Source: Faecalimonas sp. (lineage in GTDB: Bacteria > Bacillota > Clostridia > Lachnospirales > Lachnospiraceae). From it: a stretch of 64,000 nt of DNA. A program made the position numbers and the translations under genes. The notes under the pieces were generated by a model that did not search any database, was not told the DNA's origin, and saw only the letters and a program-made list of their open reading frames with translations. Shown here in pieces: positions 8,017 through 15,267 of the stretch. The stretch's first letter is position 1; each line of letters opens with the position of its first letter. Where the stretch lies: contig JAHHTN010000001.1 in NCBI GenBank assembly GCA_020024645.1, positions 46,022-110,021 on the forward strand, given 5' to 3'.

Positions 8017-8271
8017 CTATTTTACTTTTTCCATAACTTCAACAAGTCTCCATCTCTTATCTTTAGATAATGGTCTTGTTTCCATAACTTTTACTTTATC
8101 ACCGATGTTGCATTCATTTGCTTCATCATGCGCTTTCAATTTATATGTTCTCTTTACGATTTTGTTGTAAAGAGGATGTTTTACGTGGTCTTCAACTGCA
8201 ACTACAATAGTTTTATCCATTTTGTTGCTAACAACTTTACCAACACGTGTTTTTCTTAAATTTCTTTCCAC
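8017..8271 (-). CDS. rpsQ: Ribosomal protein S17 (GTG start)
   Basis: Primary 16S rRNA-binding protein with an OB fold. From the GTG at 8271 it has 84 residues, starting VERNLRKTRVGKVVSNKMDKT and containing the signature VETRPLSKDKRW-like segment near the end. An upstream ATG would add ten residues unlike any S17. The GTG lies 7 nt after an AAAGGAG site and gives the family length. It is located between rpmC and rplN. Confidence 0.94.
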   Translation of the reverse strand: MERNLRKTRVGKVVSNKMDKTIVVAVEDHVKHPLYNKIVKRTYKLKAHDEANECNIGDKVKVMETRPLSKDKRWRLVEVMEKVK

Positions 8272-8312
8272 AGTTTTGCTCCTTTCACAATTTTTACACA
8301 AAGCTCAGTATT

Positions 8313-8519
8313 TTATTCCGCTTTAGAAGCTTCTGTAATTACTGTCTGAATTCTAGCAATATTTTTTCTAACTTCTTTAATTCTGCTTGTGTTATCTAAT
8401 TGATTTGTTGCGTTTTGGAATCTTAAGTTAAAAAGTTCCTTTTTAGCAGCTACTAATTCTTCGTTTAATTCTGCAACTGATTTTGCTTTTAAATCTTTTA
8501 CAAATGTATTAATTTTCAC
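8313..8519 (-). CDS. rpmC: Ribosomal protein L29 (GTG start)
   Basis: Large-subunit protein beside the exit tunnel, contributing to the docking site for signal recognition particle and trigger factor. The 68-residue all-helical protein has AELNEELVAAKKELFNLRFQ and the basic TSRIKEVRKNIARIQT helix. The start is placed at the GTG at 8519, giving MKINTFVKDLK, with an AAGGCGG site upstream. The GTG three codons earlier sits too close to that site. It overlaps the 3' end of rplP by 11 nt, implying translational coupling. Confidence 0.92.
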   Translation of the reverse strand: MKINTFVKDLKAKSVAELNEELVAAKKELFNLRFQNATNQLDNTSRIKEVRKNIARIQTVITEASKAE

Positions 8520-8946
8520 TGTTATCACCGCCTTCTAAATCTTCGCGAGAAACTATCTTACATTTACAAGGTAATTTGTGCATTGCAAGACGTAATGCTT
8601 CACGTGCTGTTTCTTCTGGTACTCCAGCAAGTTCGAACATAACGCGTCCTGGTTTTACAACTGCTACCCAGTATTCAAGAGTTCCTTTTCCTGAACCCAT
8701 ACGTGTTTCAGCTGGTTTTGTAGTTACTGGTTTGTCTGGGAATATTTTAATCCATACTTTACCACCACGTTTGATGTAACGAGTCATCGCAATACGGGCA
8801 GCTTCGATCTGGTTTGAACGAATCCAGCATGGTTCTGTTGCTACGATACCATATTCACCATTTGTGATTTTATTTCCGCGTAAAGCTTTTCCTTTCATAG
8901 AACCACGGAATTGTTTACGACGTTTTACTCTTTTTGGCATTAACAT
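8509..8946 (-). CDS. rplP: Ribosomal protein L16
   Basis: Large-subunit protein at the A-site side of the peptidyl transferase region. The 145 residues begin MLMPKRVKRRKQFRGSMKGKA and include RMGSGKGTLEYWVAVVKPGR, the loop that approaches the tRNA acceptor arm. The first ATG is 2 nt past the rpsC stop and the second (MPKRVK) two codons later. Both are plausible, and the first is usual in Clostridia. The 3' end overlaps rpmC. Confidence 0.96.
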   Translation of the reverse strand: MLMPKRVKRRKQFRGSMKGKALRGNKITNGEYGIVATEPCWIRSNQIEAARIAMTRYIKRGGKVWIKIFPDKPVTTKPAETRMGSGKGTLEYWVAVVKPGRVMFELAGVPEETAREALRLAMHKLPCKCKIVSREDLEGGDNSEN

Positions 8947-8948
8947 AA

Positions 8949-9605
8949 TTATTTATCGCTCCCTTCCTTAGTTTCTTTTGTTGGAAGAACTTCGCCTTTA
9001 TAGATCCAAACTTTAACACCAACTTTTCCGTAAGTTGTGTCTGCTTCTGCGAATCCATAATCGATGTCTGCTCTAAGTGTCTGAAGTGGAATAGTTCCTT
9101 CGCTATAGAACTCTGTACGAGCCATATCAGCTCCACCAAGACGTCCTGATACAGAAGTTTTAACTCCAAGTGCTCCTGCTTTCATTGTTCTTGACATACA
9201 AGATTTCATTGCACGTCTGAAAGAAATACGATTTTCTAACTGTAAAGCAATGTTTTCAGCAACTAACTGAGCATCTTTATCTGGTCTTTTAATTTCTTTA
9301 ATGTCTACAACTAATTTTTTATCTGTAAATTTCTGAAGTTCTGCTTTTACTTTTTCAATTTCAGCTCCACCTTTACCGATTACTACGCCTGGTTTTGCTG
9401 TATAGATAATAATTTTCACACGGTCAGAAGCTCTTTCGATTTCGATCTTAGAAACTCCTGCACTGTATAATTTCTTTTTAAGAAATGTTCTAATTTTATG
9501 GTCTTCTACTAAATAATCTGCAAATTTTTCTTCTGCATACCATTTAGAGTCCCATTCTTTGATAACACCGACTCTTAAGCCATGAGGATTAACTTTCTGT
9601 CCCAT
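8949..9605 (-). CDS. rpsC: Ribosomal protein S3
   Basis: Forms part of the mRNA entry channel on the 30S head. The 218-residue protein starts MGQKVNPHGLRVGVIKEWDS, has the KH domain (KPGVVIGKGGAEIEKVKAEL) and the C-terminal S3 domain with SGRLGGADMARTEFYSEG. It lies 11 nt after rplV and 2 nt before rplP. No anomalies are seen. Confidence 0.97.
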   Translation of the reverse strand: MGQKVNPHGLRVGVIKEWDSKWYAEEKFADYLVEDHKIRTFLKKKLYSAGVSKIEIERASDRVKIIIYTAKPGVVIGKGGAEIEKVKAELQKFTDKKLVVDIKEIKRPDKDAQLVAENIALQLENRISFRRAMKSCMSRTMKAGALGVKTSVSGRLGGADMARTEFYSEGTIPLQTLRADIDYGFAEADTTYGKVGVKVWIYKGEVLPTKETKEGSDK

Positions 9606-9616
9606 TATTGCCCTCC

Positions 9617-10003
9617 TTATCTTTCATTAAGCACTAAAGTAATGTGGCTCATTCTCTTTTCGATTCTGTAAGCTCTACCCTGTGCTCTCGGTTTAATTCT
9701 CTTCATTGTTGGTCCTTTATTTGCGTAGCATTCTTCAATATAAAGGTTTTCAACATTCATTCCGTTGTTATTTTCAGCATTTGCAATTGCTGATTCTAAT
9801 AATTTCTTTATTAAGCTTGAAGCATATCTTGGATTGTAAGTTAAAATACCAAGTGCTGTTTGTACATCCTTACCTCTAATGGCATCTAATACGAAACATG
9901 CTTTCTGAACAGAAACTCTAGCATAAGATAACTTAGCTGATGGTCTAGTGTCCTTATTTGCATTTCTCTCTCTTTTGATTTGGGATCTATGTCCTTTTGC
10001 CAT
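9617..10003 (-). CDS. rplV: Ribosomal protein L22
   Basis: Lines the nascent peptide exit tunnel through a long beta hairpin. The 128 residues include the core KACFVLDAIRGKDVQTALGIL and the C-terminal hairpin KGPTMKRIKPRAQGRAYRI, the region where macrolide-resistance changes occur in other bacteria. An N-terminal basic extension of about 20 residues precedes the core. The gene lies between rpsS and rpsC. Confidence 0.97.
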   Translation of the reverse strand: MAKGHRSQIKRERNANKDTRPSAKLSYARVSVQKACFVLDAIRGKDVQTALGILTYNPRYASSLIKKLLESAIANAENNNGMNVENLYIEECYANKGPTMKRIKPRAQGRAYRIEKRMSHITLVLNER

Positions 10004-10033
10004 GGATGAACCCTCCTTTCAAATTACAATTGA

Positions 10034-10315
10034 TTAACGAACTCTTGATTTCTTTTCGTCTTTTCCGTGTCCTCTGTATGTTCTTGTTGCAACAAATTCT
10101 CCAAGTTTATGTCCAACCATATCCTCTGTTACATATACAGGCACATGTTTTCTTCCATCATGAACAGCGATTGTATGTCCAATGAATTGTGGGAAGATTG
10201 TAGAACGACGTGACCAAGTTTTTATAACTGATTTATCACCTGCAGCGTTCATAGCTTCTACTTTTTTAAGTAAGCTTTCATCTGCAAATGGTCCTTTTTT
10301 AAGTGAGCGAGCCAT
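10034..10315 (-). CDS. rpsS: Ribosomal protein S19
   Basis: Small-subunit head protein that contacts S13 and A-site tRNA. The 93 residues start MARSLKKGPFADESLLKKVE and carry the signature FIGHTIAVHDGRKHVPVYVTEDMVGHKLGEF (two conserved parts named). Length is standard. It follows rplB by 29 nt and precedes rplV by 30 nt. Confidence 0.97.
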   Translation of the reverse strand: MARSLKKGPFADESLLKKVEAMNAAGDKSVIKTWSRRSTIFPQFIGHTIAVHDGRKHVPVYVTEDMVGHKLGEFVATRTYRGHGKDEKKSRVR

Positions 10316-10344
10316 AGGTTCTAACCTCCTTGTAAACTAACTAT

Positions 10345-11187
10345 TTATTTGATACCTTTACCATCTCTTCTTCTAACGATTAATTTGTTAGACTGTTTGT
10401 TTTTCTTTCTAGTCTTAAGACCAAGTGCTGGTTTGCCCCAAGGTGTGCTTGGACCTGGACGACCGATACCAGTCTTACCTTCACCACCACCATGTGGATG
10501 GTCATTAGGGTTCATGACAGAACCACGAACTGTTGGTCTGAATCCCATGTGACGTTTACGTCCTGCTTTACCGATGTTGATCAAGTTATGGTCACCATTT
10601 CCGATAACACCGATAGATGCTCTACATACGATTGGAACCATTCTCATTTCACCTGATGGTAATCTAAGTGTTGCATATTTTCCTTCTTTCGCCATTAACT
10701 GAGCGCTGTTTCCTGCTGAACGAACCAACTGTCCACCTTTTCCTGGATACAACTCAATGTTATGAATTTGTGTACCTACTGGGATTTCAGAAAGTGGCAA
10801 ACAGTTACCTACTCTTACTTCTGCTTCTGGTCCATTCATAACTTTCATTCCATCTGTTAATCCTTCTGGAGCAAGGATGTATGCTTTTTCTCCATCTGCA
10901 TAACAAATTAATGCGATATTTGCAGTTCTGTTTGGATCATATTCAATTCCAATTACAGTTGCTGGAATTCCATCTTTTCTTCTTTTGAAGTCGATGATTC
11001 TATATTTTCTTTTTGCTCCGCCTCCGCGGTGTCTTACAGTAATTTTACCCTGATTATTACGACCAGCTGTCTTGCTCAAAGAAACAACTAATGATTTCTC
11101 TGGTGTAGACTTTGTGATTTCTGAGAAATCAGAACCAGTCATCTGTCTTCTTGAAGGTGTATATGGGCGGTATGTTTTAATTCCCAT
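10345..11187 (-). CDS. rplB: Ribosomal protein L2
   Basis: Essential for subunit association and peptidyl transferase activity. The 280-residue protein begins MGIKTYRPYTPSRRQMTG, has the SH3-like and OB-like RNA-binding region (GRNNQGKITVRHRGGGAKRK) and the highly conserved MNPNDHPHGGGEGK loop that reaches the catalytic centre. A spacer of 83 nt with two small hairpins separates it from rplW upstream. Confidence 0.98.
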   Translation of the reverse strand: MGIKTYRPYTPSRRQMTGSDFSEITKSTPEKSLVVSLSKTAGRNNQGKITVRHRGGGAKRKYRIIDFKRRKDGIPATVIGIEYDPNRTANIALICYADGEKAYILAPEGLTDGMKVMNGPEAEVRVGNCLPLSEIPVGTQIHNIELYPGKGGQLVRSAGNSAQLMAKEGKYATLRLPSGEMRMVPIVCRASIGVIGNGDHNLINIGKAGRKRHMGFRPTVRGSVMNPNDHPHGGGEGKTGIGRPGPSTPWGKPALGLKTRKKNKQSNKLIVRRRDGKGIK

Positions 11188-11270
11188 TACTTTGTCTCCT
11201 TTCGTTACTCTGAATTATTTGTTGTCACGCTTTTATGCGTATAGTCTCTTGCACTTTCGTGCCGGTTATT
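11188..11270 (-). other. Spacer between rplW and rplB with two small hairpins
   Basis: The 83-nt gap carries hairpins with arms 11227-11230/11237-11240 (4 bp) and 11251-11254/11259-11262 (4 bp, loop of 4). These are weak individually but continue the pattern of structured spacers in this operon. The rplB ribosome binding site lies at its downstream end. Confidence 0.35.
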
Positions 11271-11570
11271 TTATAATCCTTCGAAAATTTCGATATCAGC
11301 TGAATCAGCTGTTAACTGAACGATTGCTTTTTTTGTTTTAGCAGTTTTTCCAAATGTCATACCACGTCTTTTTGTTTTTCCATCAAGATTCATTGTATTA
11401 ACACTTTTTACTTTTGTTCCTTCGAACATTTTTTCTACTGCTTCTTTAATCTGATTTTTTGTAGCTTCTGTGTGAACTAAGAAAGTGTATTTCTTATCTC
11501 CCATAAGTTCCATACTTTTTTCTGTAACTACTGGTTTAAGGATCACATCATAATACTGAATGTTTGCCAT
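11271..11570 (-). CDS. rplW: Ribosomal protein L23
   Basis: Large-subunit protein at the tunnel exit and docking point for trigger factor and SRP. The 99 residues contain DVILKPVVTEKSMELM, the standard L23 entry motif, and KSVNTMNLDGKTKRRG in the loop region. Its ATG overlaps the rplD stop codon by one base (TAATG), so it is translationally coupled to rplD. Confidence 0.97.
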   Translation of the reverse strand: MANIQYYDVILKPVVTEKSMELMGDKKYTFLVHTEATKNQIKEAVEKMFEGTKVKSVNTMNLDGKTKRRGMTFGKTAKTKKAIVQLTADSADIEIFEGL

Positions 11571-12190
11571 TATGCATACACCTCCTCAATTTTTTCAACA
11601 ACAGCTTTTGTAGTAACTACTGTGTTGTATTTCAAGATGTCATATACATTGATTGTATTTGTTTTTGCTGTTTTAACTGTAGCAATGTTTCTTGCAGATA
11701 ATTCTGCATTTCTATTATCATCTTCTAATACAACTAATGCTTTAGATACGTTTAAGTTATTTAATACATTCTGGAAATTCTTTGTTTTGATTTCTCCAAA
11801 ATTAATTTCATCAAGAACGATAAATTTGTTTTCTAATACTCTTGATGTAAGAGCTGATTTAAGAGCTGCTCTTTTCTCTTTTTTATTCAATTTAAAAGAG
11901 TAGTCTCTTGGTGTTGGAGCAAATACCACTCCACCGCCTGTCCATTGTGGAGATCTTGTAGAACCTTGTCTTGCATGTCCTGTTCCTTTTTGTCTCCATG
12001 GTTTTCTACCACCGCCAGAAACTTCCGAACGAGTTTTCGCTTTCTGTGTTCCTTGACGTTTATTTGCAAGTTGGTTCACAACCGCCATGTGTAATAAGTG
12101 TTCGTTTACTTCAACACCGAATACAGCATCGTTTAAGTCGATTGTTCCAACTTCATTACCTTCGATATTATAAACAGATACGTTTGCCAT
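11570..12190 (-). CDS. rplD: Ribosomal protein L4
   Basis: Tunnel-wall protein and, in E. coli, autogenous regulator of the S10 operon. The 206-residue protein has the tunnel loop GGGRKPWRQKGTGHARQGSTRSPQW (named in part) and the C-terminal VLEDDNRNAELSARNI region. Whether L4 recognises the folded S10 leader at 13292-13516 cannot be told from sequence alone. Its stop codon overlaps the rplW start. Confidence 0.97.
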   Translation of the reverse strand: MANVSVYNIEGNEVGTIDLNDAVFGVEVNEHLLHMAVVNQLANKRQGTQKAKTRSEVSGGGRKPWRQKGTGHARQGSTRSPQWTGGGVVFAPTPRDYSFKLNKKEKRAALKSALTSRVLENKFIVLDEINFGEIKTKNFQNVLNNLNVSKALVVLEDDNRNAELSARNIATVKTAKTNTINVYDILKYNTVVTTKAVVEKIEEVYA

Positions 12191-12218
12191 CTGTGTGTTC
12201 CTCCTTTCCTATTAAAGA

Positions 12219-12899
12219 CTAGATTGCTTTTACGCTTTCTTTAATTGTTACTAAAGATTTCTTAGGTCCTGGAACTGATCCTTTTACTAAGATTAAGTTG
12301 TTTTCAGCATCTACTCTTACGATTTCAAGATTCTGAATTGTAATTTTCTTACTTCCCATGTGTCCTGGCATCTTCTTACCTTTGAAAACTTTACTTGGAT
12401 CAGATGCAGAACCATTAGAACCTGCATGACGATGGAATTTAGAACCATGAGTCATAGGACCTCTGTGTTGGTTATGTCTCTTAATAGCACCTTGGAATCC
12501 TTTACCTTTTGAAATTGCAGTAGCATCTATTTTATCTCCTGCAGCAAAGATATCAGCTTTGATTTCCTGTGCTAATGTGTACTCGTCAGCATTTTCAAAC
12601 TTGAATTCTCTTACAAATCTTTTACCTGAAACACCAGCTTTGTCAAAATGTCCTTTTTCTGCTTTTGTCACACCGTGTCTGTGCACGATTTCTTTTTTGC
12701 CATTCTTGTCTACGTTAACAATTTTATCTTTTTTGTCAACAAAACCAACCTGAACAGCGCTGTAACCGTCGTTTTCAACTGTTTTAATCTGTGTTACTAC
12801 ACATGGTCCAGCTTGAAGTACAGTTACTGGAGTTAAAGCTCCGTCTTCGTTGAAGATTTGAGTCATTCCGACTTTAGTCGCTAAAATAGCTTTCTTCAT
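12219..12899 (-). CDS. rplC: Ribosomal protein L3
   Basis: Early-assembling large-subunit protein whose extension reaches the peptidyl transferase centre. From the ATG at 12899 it has 226 residues, starting MKKAILATKVGMTQIFNEDG. The central basic loop GAIKRHNQHRGPMTHGSKFHR is intact. A longer reading by 15 residues is possible, but AGGAGGT stands 7 nt from this ATG. It lies 75 nt after rpsJ. Confidence 0.96.
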   Translation of the reverse strand: MKKAILATKVGMTQIFNEDGALTPVTVLQAGPCVVTQIKTVENDGYSAVQVGFVDKKDKIVNVDKNGKKEIVHRHGVTKAEKGHFDKAGVSGKRFVREFKFENADEYTLAQEIKADIFAAGDKIDATAISKGKGFQGAIKRHNQHRGPMTHGSKFHRHAGSNGSASDPSKVFKGKKMPGHMGSKKITIQNLEIVRVDAENNLILVKGSVPGPKKSLVTIKESVKAI

Positions 12900-12973
12900 T
12901 ATAATTACCTCCTGTGATTTACAGCGGAACACCGTAGTGTTCATCCTAAATTTTAGGATTGATACTGTCTAAA

Positions 12974-13291
12974 TTATTTGTTTTTCATTTTGATATCAAT
13001 ATAAACACCTGCTGGCATTTCTAATCTTGATAATGCATCAACAGTTTTCTGTGTTGGTGTGATGATATCAATAAGTCTCTTATGAGTTCTCTGTTCGAAC
13101 TGTTCTCTGGAATCTTTGTATTTATGAACCGCTCTTAAAATTGTTACAACTTCCTTCTTAGTTGGAAGTGGTACCGGTCCACTCACCTGTGCTCCATTTT
13201 TCTTTACAGTTTCGATGATTTTTTTTGCAGATGCATCTACCAATTGGTGATCATATGCTTTAAGTGTAATTCTCATTACTTGACTTGCCAT
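12974..13291 (-). CDS. rpsJ: Ribosomal protein S10 (NusE)
   Basis: Small-subunit head protein. As NusE it also bridges NusG/NusB in transcription antitermination. The 105 residues start MASQVMRITLKAYDHQLVD and include the SGPVPLPTKKEVVTILR loop and RTHKRLIDIITPT. It is the first gene of the superoperon and is preceded by a long structured leader and a strong promoter. AAGGAGGC precedes the ATG. Confidence 0.97.
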   Translation of the reverse strand: MASQVMRITLKAYDHQLVDASAKKIIETVKKNGAQVSGPVPLPTKKEVVTILRAVHKYKDSREQFEQRTHKRLIDIITPTQKTVDALSRLEMPAGVYIDIKMKNK

Positions 13292-13516
13292 AAAAAAAGT
13301 CGCCTCCTTTTCGTACTTTCAACTTCAGTACGACAAGCGGTGACTGTACACTCTCCCGTGTGTGTCCTAATCTCTTCACACGTTGTTACCACGTTTCAGT
13401 GGCTGTTATTGATTCGTACAGTGACTTGTCGCCAGTTTCCTAACTTGACATTCGCTCCGCGGAACACCTACTATTATAAGTAGCAACCTCTCGTTTCATC
13501 GCTATCATGTCACAGC
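13292..13516 (-). promoter_or_regulatory. Structured 5' leader of the S10 operon
   Basis: The gene-free stretch between rpsJ and the divergent exporter gene holds this leader, a promoter and an upstream palindrome. On the minus strand, arms 13425-13431/13331-13337 (7 bp) and 13416-13422/13343-13349 (7 bp) close a large domain. Inside are two hairpins, 13399-13402/13389-13392 (4 bp) and 13377-13382/13357-13362 (6 bp). This makes a multi-branched fold ending about 35 nt before the rpsJ start. Leaders recognised by ribosomal proteins are known for S10 operons. The ligand here is unknown. Confidence 0.65.
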
Positions 13517-13522
13517 TTTTTA

Positions 13523-13551
13523 AGTATACTAAAGGTTTTCATTTTTTTCAA
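13523..13551 (-). promoter_or_regulatory. Sigma-A promoter of the S10-spc operon
   Basis: A -35 TTGAAA (13551-13546) and a -10 TATACT (13528-13523) are 17 nt apart on the minus strand. A-rich sequence upstream of the -35 could act as an UP element. The start would be near 13516. The match is one of the best in the window, as expected for the main ribosomal protein promoter. Confidence 0.8.
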
Positions 13552-13563
13552 GTGTTTTTTTTA

Positions 13564-13593
13564 AAATATTGTATTTTTTTCAATACAATATTT
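13564..13593. repeat. Perfect 12-bp inverted repeat between divergent promoters
   Basis: Arms 13564-13575 and 13582-13593 are exactly complementary with a 6-nt A/T spacer. The repeat lies 13 nt upstream of the S10 -35 box and about 80 nt upstream of the plus-strand exporter gene. It could be an operator or simply a cruciform-prone A/T palindrome. No flanking coding sequence explains it as a terminator. Confidence 0.55.
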
Positions 13594-13675
13594 CTTTTGC
13601 TTTTTATGCATATGTATGATTTTTTAGTCCTTTGACTATAATAAACTATTATCTATTATAATAGGAGGAAATGCA

Positions 13676-14773
13676 ATGAATTTCGTATATATTATAAAAA
13701 CATCTATTTGTCTTTACGCTCTTTTTTTCTCTATCATCTTCATCACCGACTGCTTAAAGCATAAATCCGATTTTTCCAGACACAATTTTTTCCCACTTGC
13801 TTTCATTGGCTTTTTCAGCGACCTCTTAGACACTTGGGGGATTGGAAGCTTCGCTACTTGTCAAGCTGCGTTTAAATTTACCCATTCATGTTCCGACGAA
13901 AAAATGCCTGGAACTTTAAATGTCGCACACACCCTTCCTACTATAGCGGAATTTTTATTATTTCTCCACCTTATTAAAATAGAGGAAACTACCCTTATTT
14001 TTTTAATCGGTGGTGCTGTTATCGGTGGAATTTATGGTGCTTCCATCGTTTCAAAATGGTCACCAAAAATTATTCGTACAGCACTTGGATTTGCCCTTAT
14101 TATATTAGCAATTATTCTCTCTCTAAAACTAGCTCATATAGGACCTTTTGAAAAAACTCTTACTCCCGAATCTATTGTTCGCGAATTAAACGCTAATGGA
14201 TTTACTATCCAGAATAGCAACGAATGGATTTATCGTATAAAAAACAACCATACTTTAAGTGATACAGAAAAGGAAATTTATTCAGCTCCTTCTATAACAA
14301 TGAATGAATTAAATTCTCTCATAAAAAAATTTAAACATGAGAAGATGCTTTCTTTAAATGATCGAAATCTAACCTCTATAATTTCCAAGCATTTAACTTA
14401 TGGACTAAGGGGATACAAACTCCTTCTTGGCATTTTCTTTAACACACTTCTCGGAGCACTTATGACAGTTGGTGTCGGACTCTACGCTCCTTGCATGGCT
14501 ATGGTAAGTGCCTTGGGATTAAATGTCGCTGCTGCTTTCCCTATAATGATGGGATCGTGCGCCTTTCTTATGCCATCAGCAAGTATCCAATTTATTCGCT
14601 CTGGGAAATATGATAGAAAAGCAGCATTGACTATTAGTATTTTCGGAGTCATCGGTGTATTTGTTGCGTACAAAATTACCACTTCTCTTCCTATGCATAT
14701 TTTAACCATTATCGCTATATGCGTTATGTTATATACCTCTCTTATTTTTTTAAGAGATGCAAAAAGACTGTGA
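13676..14773 (+). CDS. TauE/SafE (TSUP) family membrane exporter with a central soluble insert
   Basis: The 365-residue protein resembles the TSUP family of sulfite/organosulfonate exporters. Several membrane spans flank family-like Gly-rich repeats (GAVIGGIYGASIVSKW early, GALMTVGVGLYAPCMAMVSALG late). Between the two halves lies a hydrophilic stretch of roughly 85 residues (about 165-250) that is longer than usual for the family. A strong AGGAGG site precedes the ATG. It is divergent from the S10 operon and convergent with prdE, with a shared terminator. Because of its neighbourhood it may export a sulfur or selenium oxyanion, but the substrate cannot be read from the sequence. Confidence 0.7.
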   Translation: MNFVYIIKTSICLYALFFSIIFITDCLKHKSDFSRHNFFPLAFIGFFSDLLDTWGIGSFATCQAAFKFTHSCSDEKMPGTLNVAHTLPTIAEFLLFLHLIKIEETTLIFLIGGAVIGGIYGASIVSKWSPKIIRTALGFALIILAIILSLKLAHIGPFEKTLTPESIVRELNANGFTIQNSNEWIYRIKNNHTLSDTEKEIYSAPSITMNELNSLIKKFKHEKMLSLNDRNLTSIISKHLTYGLRGYKLLLGIFFNTLLGALMTVGVGLYAPCMAMVSALGLNVAAAFPIMMGSCAFLMPSASIQFIRSGKYDRKAALTISIFGVIGVFVAYKITTSLPMHILTIIAICVMLYTSLIFLRDAKRL

Positions 14774-14791
14774 TTTCCCCTCACAGTCTTT
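14763..14791. terminator. Bidirectional terminator between the TSUP gene and prdE
   Basis: Arms 14763-14773 and 14781-14791 pair over 11 bp with a 7-nt loop. T-rich sequence follows on the plus strand, and the flanking A-run gives T's on the minus strand. It even includes the stop codon of the exporter and serves both convergent genes. Confidence 0.8.
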
Positions 14792-15257
14792 CTTCTTTTT
14801 TTCGCATTTTTAATTTTAATCTTGCAACAGCTTTTTTTACATCTAAAGTGGTTACATTATTTTCACCAACTACACATGTTTCTGTTCCACTTTCACTTTT
14901 ATTAATATCTATAATCCCATCTAAATATTCATTTACCACTACAAACTGTCCTACTGCCCCACTAAAATTCAACCCCGTAACTTCAATCCCTCTTGTGGCA
15001 AGTTCTTCTACCGTATTTGTAAAATCTACATCACTATTCCCCCATCCATCAGAGGAAATAATCACCCCATCCGCTCGCATTCCTTCTGCCCAAACAGCCG
15101 TCCGTCTTCCTACAAGCATTTTATCCTCATTTGCATCCGGTGTGCCTACAAGTAAAATTCCCATTAAATCTAAATCTTCATCTGAAGATACAACCTCTAA
15201 CAATGGATCACGAAAGTGATGCAATGACGTTTCTTTTGTCGATGGTCCAATCCCCAT
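14781..15257 (-). CDS. prdE: PrdE-like: PrdA C-terminal-type subunit
   Basis: The 158-residue protein aligns with the C-terminal (23 kDa, pyruvoyl) part of PrdA. It starts MGIGPSTKETSLHHFRDPLL, against CIGPASKEMSRHYWREPL in PrdA. It shares GILLVGTPDANEDK, DGVIISSDGWGN and GQFVVVNEY-type segments. Met stands where PrdA has the cysteine that becomes the pyruvoyl group, so it cannot generate that cofactor by the same cleavage. It lacks the roughly 45-residue PrdA tail. It follows prdD by 10 nt and forms a pair with it. Family knowledge places PrdD/PrdE in prd clusters with an unclear role. An accessory or regulatory partner is inferred. Confidence 0.85.
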   Translation of the reverse strand: MGIGPSTKETSLHHFRDPLLEVVSSDEDLDLMGILLVGTPDANEDKMLVGRRTAVWAEGMRADGVIISSDGWGNSDVDFTNTVEELATRGIEVTGLNFSGAVGQFVVVNEYLDGIIDINKSESGTETCVVGENNVTTLDVKKAVARLKLKMRKKEERL

Positions 15258-15267
15258 GTCCTACCTC

